Below, piece by piece: positions 17,693 to 24,194 of a stretch of 64,000 nucleotides of DNA (the first letter of the stretch is position 1; each line of letters starts with the position of its first letter). Location of the stretch: positions 1 to 64,000 of the forward strand of contig NZ_JAMZAW010000026.1 in the NCBI RefSeq assembly GCF_024158745.1, written 5' to 3'. Under the pieces are notes generated by a model that saw only the letters and a program-made list of their open reading frames with translations, searched no databases and was not told the origin of the DNA. A program made the position numbers and the translations under genes. Source of the DNA: Paenibacillus tyrphae. GTDB taxonomy: Bacteria; Bacillota; Bacilli; Paenibacillales; NBRC-103111.

Positions 17693-17732
17693 GTCGTCGG
17701 CTTTGCCGGGATGCGCTGAGCTCCCCGTCGCT

Positions 17733-17750
17733 TAAGGGCTGTTGCCCTTA
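17733..17750. terminator. short perfect hairpin between convergent genes
   Basis: TAAGGGC (17733-17739) and GCCCTTA (17744-17750) form a 7-bp stem with loop TGTT between the oxidoreductase and a convergent small gene, overlapping the latter's stop codon. No T-tract follows on the plus strand, so its termination strength is doubtful. Confidence 0.35.
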
Positions 17751-17945
17751 GGCGGTGGGGGGCTCTTGCGATTTTGCGATGCGGGCGTTGTCCGCCTTGA
17801 TCTCCGCCCGCTTCTGATCGAGAAGCTGCTGTTCGATACGGGATAGCTTGCGGGAGATCGTTTGCAGCCGGTAAACGACATAGATCGGAAAAGCCAGAAA
17901 AAGAAGAGCGAACAAAATCGCGTTAGGCCAGTGAATTGCGTACAT
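17748..17945 (-). CDS. small membrane protein with coiled-coil tail
   Basis: A 65-residue protein with an excellent AAAGGAGGTG ribosome-binding site 6 bases before ATG 17945; longer in-frame starts upstream lack one. One membrane helix (AILFALLFLAFPIYVVY) is followed by a charged helix (LSRIEQQLLDQKRAEIKADN) that should form a short coiled coil in the cytosol. Function unknown. The layout matches many small firmicute membrane proteins that oligomerise or anchor others. Confidence 0.65.
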   Translation of the reverse strand: MYAIHWPNAILFALLFLAFPIYVVYRLQTISRKLSRIEQQLLDQKRAEIKADNARIAKSQEPPTA

Positions 17946-18203
17946 CGGGACACCTCCTTTTTTCGGTCGTTTGGTGGAAGCGTTCGTAGGTCCTGAAGTG
18001 AAACTGTTGGAGTGGAACTTTTTGCTCCATTTGGCATAGAAGCTGCTCTTATAGACATCGTTCGCGGGCAAGGTTGTGTGATCATAAGTCGGCAGGGCTT
18101 GGGATTCGGCGCACGCGAATCCCAAGCTTGCGTTTGGTGCTGCGGTGCTGTATGCGGTTTGTCAAGTCCTGTGCGGCGTTAAGCTACAGGGGGAGACTCC
18201 AGG

Positions 18204-18405
18204 GGATAGAGGAACTGACGTTCGCTATTCGGTTGTTTTGGTCGTTGGCGGGGGCGATAGAGGAACTTGGTGCCTCTATTCTGGCGAATGATGCCGGATT
18301 CACCGGATTCTTCCGTCGAGGCGGGGCAATAGCTCACCTGAGTTCCTCAATTTTTCGGAATGAGGCTATTTGAGGTGTTTTAGCGCATCTGAGTTCCTCT
18401 ATTGG
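18204..18405. repeat. intergenic palindromic repeat cluster (ATAGAGGAACT family)
   Basis: At least four copies of a short element lie here: forward copies at about 18205-18229 and 18256-18281, and inverted copies near 18338-18352 and 18388-18405. The best copy folds as ATAGAGG/CCTCTAT around AACTTGGTG. A second cluster of the same family is at 41102-41295. A 99-codon frame across this region merely translates the repeats. The rest of 17946-18676 shows no gene, RNA or promoter that I can support. Confidence 0.6.
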
Positions 18406-18676
18406 TTTTGCGAAGGTCGCTGCCGAGATTAGGATTGCCGCATTGTAACCGTGAGCCGAAACGCACTTCTAGTGTACCTCAATCGTCATAGTGTAAAGTA
18501 TCATCGAGCACCTATCGAGCGCTTCGACGTCTCCGTTGCGCCGAAGGGTGCCCCCGAATTACCTTCGAGGCCCCGACAGGTCAATCCGACGCCTGACGCG
18601 TCATCCTAACAGCGGCACCGCTAGGTTGCCGATCTGCTTCGGACCGAGGCCCGTGCAAGACCCGGCCTGCCGCCAC

Positions 18677-19498
18677 TCACGGAACAACAGGCTGCTCCTC
18701 CGCTACCCCATATCGGCTCAGCGCCTTGGCCGCTGATTCCCGCATGCGCCGCTTGAGCTTGTCGCCTTCGACCACCCGGACCCGCTTGCCAAGAAAGCGC
18801 AGCTTGGACAAAATATATTCGCTCTCGTCCCCGAGGAACGTCAGCCGGATCGTGTAGCAGTCTGCCGCGTCGTCGTACCCGACCTGCTTTTCGAAGCACG
18901 AGAAGGCGTACAGGATGCGAGACAGCTCGTTGTTATACTCGCGCACCACCTCGATGACCGCCGATTCTTTCCGGCCCTCCAGCATGCGGTTGATGTCTGC
19001 TTCGACAGCCGCGGCTTCCTCTGCCGAAACCGGTTGCTCCGCAAGCTCCACAATATGCTGCAGCTTCGTATTCATCAACGCCTGATGCCGAAGGTGATAC
19101 CAGATGAGGTACCATTCCCGTTTGACCATGGAATATTCCAGCTTGAACGGAAAGCCCGGCTGCTCCTCGAACATCCGTCCGTCTCTGATCCGGTGGTTGA
19201 TGAGAAAGCCGCTCTTCCTCAGCATGATCCGCCGCAGAGGGCGCAGAAGCGGGTGGTAGACCTGATGCTCCCGGCTTTTGGCCTTTTCGCCGAAGCCTTC
19301 TTTCATATCCAGCGCTGTGTCTCCTTCGAGCATGCTTTGTAGCTTCTCCAGTGTCTCGGGTGTAAAAGCTTGCCCCGACGCCGGGTGCTCCAACATCGCT
19401 TTAAGCCATGTCCGCTCATGGGACGTGACGGCGAGCGTACCCGTTTCGTGCAGGCGGGACATGACCTGGTAATTAAAAATTTTTTCAAACGGATTCAT
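18677..19498 (-). CDS. WYL-domain regulator, second of a pair
   Basis: I place the start at ATG 19498 (MNPFEKIFNYQVM), preceded by GGAAGGAG located inside the upstream gene; the two genes overlap by 14 bases and are surely co-expressed. The 273-residue product has a helical N-terminal part and a WYL-type core. The signature appears as REWYLIWYHLRH, followed by a C-terminal extension with YTIRLTFLGDESEYILSKLRFLG. WYL domains are known or suspected nucleic-acid or nucleotide sensors. The protein lacks an obvious helix-turn-helix and may act with its partner. Both face away from the RNA-repair genes and are their likely regulators. Confidence 0.75.
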   Translation of the reverse strand: MNPFEKIFNYQVMSRLHETGTLAVTSHERTWLKAMLEHPASGQAFTPETLEKLQSMLEGDTALDMKEGFGEKAKSREHQVYHPLLRPLRRIMLRKSGFLINHRIRDGRMFEEQPGFPFKLEYSMVKREWYLIWYHLRHQALMNTKLQHIVELAEQPVSAEEAAAVEADINRMLEGRKESAVIEVVREYNNELSRILYAFSCFEKQVGYDDAADCYTIRLTFLGDESEYILSKLRFLGKRVRVVEGDKLKRRMRESAAKALSRYGVAEEQPVVP

Positions 19499-20801
19499 AA
19501 TATGCTGCGATCTCCTTCCACTCCTCAATCAGCTCCCGGCGCAGGTGCTCCGGTGCGAGTACTTCACAGCTGGAGCCGAAGCTGCGGAGCCAAGGCTTGA
19601 TCTCGGTCGTCCCGTGCACCTTAATTTCATAGATAAACGAAGCCTCGTCTTCCTCCGTAATATGACCCCATTGCCCTTGGAGCAGCACGCGCTCTTTGAC
19701 GAAATTGGGCTGCGGGGCCTCCGGGCTGAAAAATCGCACCCGCACCGTAAGGGGCCTTCCCGTATCGATAAGCCAGCTGTAGCGTGTTTTTTCCTCTAAT
19801 AGGTGCAGCTTCTCGTTGAACGTTTCTTCGGGTACGGCCTCGTCTTCGTTCAGTTGAGTCAAGCCTTCCAAACGGAACTTCACGATTCCCTGTCGGCTTT
19901 CCGAGCCAAGCAAATACCACCGGCCGTATTGATGATCGTAGATCACCTTGAGCGGCAGCATCACGACCTCTTTTCCCTCGGTTTCGCGTTCGAACAGCGG
20001 ATTCGTATTTTTCGAAGCGTAGCTCTTGCGCGTCTTGGGCGAGAAATAGAGAAAACGCACCTTCCGGCGCTCCCGGATGGCTCCAAGCAGGGTGAACAAA
20101 TGCGCTTCATCCAAAATGCGCGAGTAATAATGGTACTTGTACAGAAAAGGCTCTCCGGTGACATTTTCCGCGTTGCCCGCTTGCTGCAAAGCCTTCTTCA
20201 CGCTATCCCGCAAAAGATAGCCTTGAACGGACGGCACCTGTGTATTCGCCATAATGTCGACGTAATCGTAGAGATCGAGAAGCTCTTCGTAGGTCAGGTC
20301 CTTGACGAGCCGGTCGTGAACGCGGTACCGGTATGGCCGTCCTCCGGGCTCTTTTGCGATAACGCCGACTTCCTCCAAATATTTCAGGTCCGAGCGAATC
20401 GTTTTCTCGTCGGGCAAAGATAGCTCCGCAGGAAGATCGCTGCAGCACACATCGAGCAGCTCCGTGACGGTCCGGGCCTCATCCTGCATGGCGGCGAGCA
20501 GCAGCGACAGCCGGTGGCTTTCCGATTCCTTGAGCGACTTGGCGCGGTATAAGAACAGCAGCATCGGATCTGCGGACTCGTAGTAGCTGAAGCGGAGCGT
20601 TTCGGCGAATTCTTTGCCCTGCTCTTGCGGGAGCTGCTGGTACATCGTGTTCACGATGTCTTTCAGCCGCCGGATCGTTTTATCGAAGGTATGTACGGAG
20701 ATGCCGAGCCGCTGAGCGAATTGCTGACGGCTATAGGCGCCGCTGGTCAGCACCAGCATGCGCAAAAACTGGATTTCTTTATCGAAGCTTTCTCTGGCCA
20801 T
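19485..20801 (-). CDS. WYL-domain transcriptional regulator with N-terminal HTH
   Basis: The ATG at 20801 is set by GCGGAGG seven bases upstream. The 438-residue protein has an N-terminal helix-turn-helix (YSRQQFAQRLGISVHTFDKTI, residues 24-44), a second winged-helix-like part (EKTIRSDLKYLEEVGVIAKE), a WYL domain whose signature is YGRWYLLG (about residue 298), and a WCX-type C-terminus. Pairs of WYL proteins commonly control defence or stress genes. Here the pair diverges from three structured RNAs and the Ro/RlaP/RtcB genes, taking the position that the sigma-54 activator RtcR occupies in proteobacterial RtcB operons. Control of that operon is inferred from position. Confidence 0.8.
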   Translation of the reverse strand: MARESFDKEIQFLRMLVLTSGAYSRQQFAQRLGISVHTFDKTIRRLKDIVNTMYQQLPQEQGKEFAETLRFSYYESADPMLLFLYRAKSLKESESHRLSLLLAAMQDEARTVTELLDVCCSDLPAELSLPDEKTIRSDLKYLEEVGVIAKEPGGRPYRYRVHDRLVKDLTYEELLDLYDYVDIMANTQVPSVQGYLLRDSVKKALQQAGNAENVTGEPFLYKYHYYSRILDEAHLFTLLGAIRERRKVRFLYFSPKTRKSYASKNTNPLFERETEGKEVVMLPLKVIYDHQYGRWYLLGSESRQGIVKFRLEGLTQLNEDEAVPEETFNEKLHLLEEKTRYSWLIDTGRPLTVRVRFFSPEAPQPNFVKERVLLQGQWGHITEEDEASFIYEIKVHGTTEIKPWLRSFGSSCEVLAPEHLRRELIEEWKEIAAYYESV

Positions 20802-20970
20802 AAACAACCTCCGCTTTCGTAGCTGTTCCTTTCATTGTAACAGGGAAGGGAATTGGAGAAAAAGGAAAACTTTCTCTCTCGTCGTAATACTTTCGCCATG
20901 TTCGCGGGCTCGAAAATAAGCGATGATAGTACACGTAAGGCCGACGCCGAAAGGCAGAGCTTTACGCCAA

Positions 20971-21112
20971 AAGATCACCGAGGCGCTTGGAAGGGTTACT
21001 TCGCCTCTTAAGCGACAGGTCGCCGGTTCGAGTCCGGCTTCCGCTATACGGCGGAATAGCTCAGATGGTAGAGCGGTTATTGTACCTTTCCGCCCACTTC
21101 CTCGGAGATCTT
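20971..21112 (+). ncRNA. Y RNA-like RNA 1 with permuted tRNA-Lys-like module (YrlA-type)
   Basis: A 12-bp basal stem joins AAGATC-A-CCGAGG (20971-20983) to CCTCGG-A-GATCTT (21100-21112) with one A-A mismatch. After an internal loop, GGAAGGGT (20989-20996) pairs with ACCTTTCC (21084-21091). Inside sits a tRNA cloverleaf in circularly permuted order: anticodon arm 21001-21015 (loop CTCTTAA, anticodon CTT), variable loop AGGTC 21017-21021, T arm 21022-21038 (loop TTCGAGT), acceptor helix 21039-21045/21050-21056 closed by ATAC, T-A at tRNA positions 8-9, and D arm 21059-21074 (loop AGATGGTA). Bacterial Y RNAs of the YrlA class are known tRNA mimics that bind Ro60; the Ro60 gene lies 520 bases downstream. 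Promoter and ends are not resolved. Confidence 0.85.
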
Positions 21113-21126
21113 CACCATATGAATAC

Positions 21127-21233
21127 CGAAGCGAGGCGCTTGAAAGGGCTCCTTCGACTTTATGGGAAAAGAATTGACGGAGAAAGCCGGGCGTCAGAGA
21201 CGCCATGCGCCTTTTCGTTTTTCCCTCGCTTCG
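21127..21233 (+). ncRNA. Y RNA-like RNA 2
   Basis: It has the same two-helix architecture as the first RNA, with different base pairs. The basal stem is CGAAGCGAGG (21127-21136) with CCTCGCTTCG (21224-21233). The 5' internal loop is CGCTT, identical to RNA 1. The upper helix is GAAAGGGC (21142-21149) with GCCTTTTC (21209-21216), including the G-T pair at the same place. The head region holds a hairpin GGCGTC/GACGCC (21190-21204) but no recognisable tRNA arms. Compensatory changes against RNAs 1 and 3 argue for a selected RNA. The effector-binding part would therefore differ. Confidence 0.7.
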
Positions 21234-21253
21234 TTCTTAATAGGTAAATACTA

Positions 21254-21364
21254 CGGCGAGGCGCCGGGGAGGGTTCCTTCGAATCCAAGTAGCGGCCTGA
21301 TGAACGTCGGGCAAATACGGCAGGGGCGAATCCTGCCGCCAACCTTCCTCACTTTTCCTCGCCG
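21254..21364 (+). ncRNA. Y RNA-like RNA 3
   Basis: The basal stem CGGCGAGG (21254-21261) pairs with CCTCGCCG (21357-21364). A five-base internal loop, CGCCG, follows. The upper helix GGAGGGTT (21268-21275) pairs with AACCTTCC (21341-21348), again with one internal G-T pair. The head carries two hairpins: GCCTGA/TCGGGC (21295-21312) and CGGCAGG/CCTGCCG (21318-21338) with a 7-base loop GGCGAAT that resembles a T loop. It looks like a diverged tRNA-like module. Conserved CTTCG after the upper helix is shared by all three RNAs. Confidence 0.7.
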
Positions 21365-21451
21365 GAGTTTATGAAGAAGCCGTTTTTGCTGCGCAAAAAA
21401 CTTGGAGCTTGTTGAGAAAGTAGCTTTTACAAAAATAGAAATGCAAACGGA

Positions 21452-21572
21452 GGTGGGGTATCCACTGGAGAAGCGATAGCGGCCGCCTTTGTCTTCGGGA
21501 AATGTCCGCTGTTAAGCGGCTTCCAATCAAGATTTCCCGATGACAACAGCGGTCGGAAGTGGATACCCCGCC
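21452..21572. repeat. structured intergenic repeat, copy 1 (possible pseudoknot)
   Basis: The outer arms GGGGTATCCACT (21455-21466) and AGTGGATACCCC (21558-21569) are perfect complements. Within them TCGGGAAAT (21495-21503) pairs with ATTTCCCGA (21532-21540), and CCGCTGTT (21506-21513) pairs with AACAGCGG (21545-21552). The two inner helices interleave, as in an H-type pseudoknot; a local CCGCT/AGCGG hairpin is the alternative. The block CTGGAGAAGCG...CGCCTTTGTC recurs in copy 2 at 52981. It lies just upstream of the Ro60 gene, so it may belong to its leader. Confidence 0.6.
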
Positions 21573-21634
21573 CCTTCGTAACCTTCTATATATCCATCAG
21601 TTTGCTACGCAAAACCTTTAGGAGGTTTCCAACC

Positions 21635-23143
21635 ATGAGTTTCGCTAAAAAAATGTTCGGCGCGATGCTGCCGACGACACATAACAAAGACGGATTTCCC
21701 GCTTATGCGCGTTCGGCCGAAGAGCAGTACGTGCAGACGCTGTTGACCAATACGCTCGGAAATACATTTTACGCCGATCAAAACGAGCTTCTGAAGGACG
21801 CGCTTGAACTGCATCACGAAATGGCGCAGCAAAACCCGCAATTTATGGCCAAAGCGCTGGTGTTCGCCCGTAACGAGGGATTCATGCGGCTGCAGCCGCT
21901 GTTCGGACTCGCCATACTGTCGTCTTACCGGCCGGATCTGTTCGCCAAGGTGTTCGACCAAGTGGTTCGGATTCCTTCCGATTTGTCCGACTTCCTGACG
22001 ATCCTGCGGGGACTTGGCCGCGGGCAGGGCGGCCGGGCCGTGAAACGGCAGGTGACCCGCTTTCTGTCCGGGGTATCTGAATATTGGGCGCTGAAGTACA
22101 ACGGCCGGGGACGCGGGTTCAGCTTGGGCGATGCGATCGCGACGGCGCATCCGAAGCCGGCCGATCTCAAGCAGCAGGCGCTGTTCCGTTATCTACGCGG
22201 GCAGGAGACGAGCCTTGCGATGCTCCCGCAGGTGGAGGCGCTGGAGCAATTGAAGCAGGCGAGAAGCGAAGCCGAGCAGCTCGCCTGCATCGAACGCGGG
22301 AAGCTGCCGTACGAAACGGTGACGGGGGCGATCAAGCCGTCCAAGGCTGTCTGGGAGGCATTGCTGCGCCAGATGCCTACGTTCGCGCTGCTGCGCCATT
22401 TGAACGCGCTGGATCGCGCGGGCGTGTTCGAGAAGAAAGCGAACCTGGCGTTCGCGGTGGAGCGTCTGACGAATGCCGAGGCGCTGCGCAAAGCGAAAAT
22501 TTTGCCGTTCCGGTTCGCCAAGGCGTTCCGAGAGGTGGAGCGTCCGGAGCTGCGCGACGCGCTTCGGGCGGCGGTGGAGCAGACGTTTGCGAACTTGCCG
22601 GAGATCGGCGAGAGCACGGCAATTTTCCTCGATATTTCCGGTTCCATGCAGGGGGAATATTTGCAGATCGGGTCCGTATTTGCCTTGGCGCTGTACAAGA
22701 AGACGCAAGGGAATTCGTTGTTCTGGCTGTTCGACACGGAAGTGACGGATGCCAAGCCGTCGCGTCACGACAGCATTTTAACGCAAGCGGAACGCATCCG
22801 TTCCCGCGGTGGAACCGATACCGGCGCGCCTGTGCGCAAGCTGTTTTACGAAAACAAACGGGTCGATCAGATCGTCATCATCACGGATGAGCAGCAGAAC
22901 AGCGGCAGTCCGTTTTACGCCGAACTGGCAAAATACCGCGCCAAAGTGAACCCGCAGGTCAAAGCGTTCATTGTCGACATTGCGCCGTACCGCTATGCAA
23001 TGGCGCCACCCGCCGATCGGAATACATTCTATATTTACGGCTGGAGCGACACCGTGTTGTCCTATATTGCGCAGGCGGTACAGGGCTACTCGGACATGAC
23101 CGGGAAGATCGATGCCATGGAGCTGGGCGGCGGCGAAAAGTAA
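21635..23143 (+). CDS. TROVE-domain Ro60-family RNA-binding protein
   Basis: The start at ATG 21635 follows TAGGAGG. The 502-residue product has the helical-repeat TROVE ring in the first 300 residues (opening TTHNKDGFPAYARSAEEQYVQ and containing KALVFARNEGFMRLQPLFGL), which holds the ends of misfolded RNAs and the outside stem of Y RNAs. The C-terminal von Willebrand A domain has the metal site DISGS at about residues 333-337. Ro60 proteins act with exoribonucleases and Y RNA in RNA surveillance. Three Y RNA-like genes lie upstream, and RlaP and RtcB genes follow downstream, so the unit looks like an RNA damage response module under the divergent WYL pair. Confidence 0.92.
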   Translation: MSFAKKMFGAMLPTTHNKDGFPAYARSAEEQYVQTLLTNTLGNTFYADQNELLKDALELHHEMAQQNPQFMAKALVFARNEGFMRLQPLFGLAILSSYRPDLFAKVFDQVVRIPSDLSDFLTILRGLGRGQGGRAVKRQVTRFLSGVSEYWALKYNGRGRGFSLGDAIATAHPKPADLKQQALFRYLRGQETSLAMLPQVEALEQLKQARSEAEQLACIERGKLPYETVTGAIKPSKAVWEALLRQMPTFALLRHLNALDRAGVFEKKANLAFAVERLTNAEALRKAKILPFRFAKAFREVERPELRDALRAAVEQTFANLPEIGESTAIFLDISGSMQGEYLQIGSVFALALYKKTQGNSLFWLFDTEVTDAKPSRHDSILTQAERIRSRGGTDTGAPVRKLFYENKRVDQIVIITDEQQNSGSPFYAELAKYRAKVNPQVKAFIVDIAPYRYAMAPPADRNTFYIYGWSDTVLSYIAQAVQGYSDMTGKIDAMELGGGEK

Positions 23144-23171
23144 CGAGCAATTTCCAACGAAAAGGAGGCCG

Positions 23172-23400
23172 ATGAAAATGGCAGGGATTACGCCGACGAA
23201 TTTACAGTTCCTCTTGAAGTACAAACAACGCAGGCTGTCGAATCGCGGCAGCTTCGACTTCCGCATCTCATCGGTCCTATTCGGATGACATTTTACGCGC
23301 ACACCGTAAAACCATCTATAAGAACATCGGGCCATGGACCGATGAGGTCGATGGCTTTTCCGTTACCACCATCTCGATCCCAAGGAGGGGAAAACCATGA
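23172..23400 (+). pseudogene. small frameshifted reading frame between Ro60 and RlaP genes
   Basis: ATG 23172 follows AAAGGAGG and encodes MAGITPTNLQFLLKYKQRR and more, stopping at 23288 (38 codons). In another frame protein-like sequence continues (SYSDDILRAHRKTIYKNIGP, then WTDEVDGFSVTTISIP) to a TGA at 23398-23400. A single-base change near 23260-23285 would join the two into about 75 residues. Either a small operon gene has been broken, or only the 38-residue peptide is real. The family is unknown. Confidence 0.35.
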
Positions 23401-24188
23401 TGACCGACTTTCGTCAACCTATATTAGAAGAATTGTGCCACATCGAGCGGCAGGAGCAGGTGCGCATCCTGTACGCCTGCGAATCGGGCAGCCGGGCGTG
23501 GGGGTTCCCGTCAAAGGACAGCGACTACGATGTCCGTTTTCTATACGTCCGGCCTGTCGAGTGGTATTTATCCATATTTGATCAACGGGACGTGATCGAG
23601 CGGCCGATCAGCGACAAGCTCGATATCAACGGCTGGGATTTGAAGAAGGCGCTGAACTTATTCCGCAAATCGAACCCGCCGCTGCTGGAATGGCTGCAAT
23701 CGCCGATCCCGTACTACGAGAATTACTCTGCGGCGGAGCGTATTCGCAGCATCTCGCCGCTGACGTTTTCCCCGAAATCGTGCATGTATCATTATCTCAA
23801 TATGGCGAAGGGAAATTACCGGGAGTACTTGCAGGGGGAGCAGGTGAAGATCAAAAAATATTTTTACGTGCTTCGCCCGGTCCTGGCCTGCGAATGGATC
23901 GAGCGGTTTAACGCGATGCCGCCGATGGAATTCGACGTGCTGGTGGACCGCTTGGTGCCGGAGGGCAGCGAGCTGAAAAAGGTCATTCTCGAGCTGGTAG
24001 ACCGTAAAATGGCGGGAGACGAAATGGACTACGAGCCGAGAATCAACCCCATCAACGAGTTTTTGGAACAAAAAATGAATCATTTCGAATGCACGGCCGT
24101 TCATTTGAAAAGCGCCGAAGGCGGACAGGCTCATGAGCTTGACGTGCTGTTCCGCGCCGTGCTTAGCGAAGTGTGGGAGAACAGGTGA
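23397..24188 (+). CDS. RlaP-type predicted nucleotidyltransferase
   Basis: A 263-residue protein starting after AAGGAGGGG. The polymerase-beta superfamily signature is CESGSRAWGFPSKDSDYDVRF: Gly-Ser at 31-32 and the metal-binding pair Asp43/Asp45. The pattern and length match the RlaP family (PF10127), named for its association with RNA ligases in RNA-repair operons. The following helical part has SNPPLLEWLQSPIPYYENY. It likely adds nucleotides to damaged RNA ends before or after ligation, but the activity of this family is not settled. It sits between the Ro60 gene and RtcB, 6 bases from the next gene. Confidence 0.88.
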   Translation: MMTDFRQPILEELCHIERQEQVRILYACESGSRAWGFPSKDSDYDVRFLYVRPVEWYLSIFDQRDVIERPISDKLDINGWDLKKALNLFRKSNPPLLEWLQSPIPYYENYSAAERIRSISPLTFSPKSCMYHYLNMAKGNYREYLQGEQVKIKKYFYVLRPVLACEWIERFNAMPPMEFDVLVDRLVPEGSELKKVILELVDRKMAGDEMDYEPRINPINEFLEQKMNHFECTAVHLKSAEGGQAHELDVLFRAVLSEVWENR

Positions 24189-24194
24189 TTGACG

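Noticed and set aside
18074..18373. A 99-codon frame with repeated IEEL motifs
   Set aside because: Its repeats are translations of the ATAGAGGAACT palindromes; no ribosome-binding site is present.
20980..21007. A GAGGCG/CGCCTC hairpin as an independent element
   Set aside because: It competes with the basal stem and anticodon arm of Y RNA 1 and is not conserved in RNAs 2 and 3.
21001..21074. A genuine tRNA-Lys gene
   Set aside because: The halves are in reversed order, the acceptor ends are joined by a four-base loop and there is no CCA or 3' end. It could not be a normal tRNA unless processed as a permuted precursor, which is not known in bacteria.
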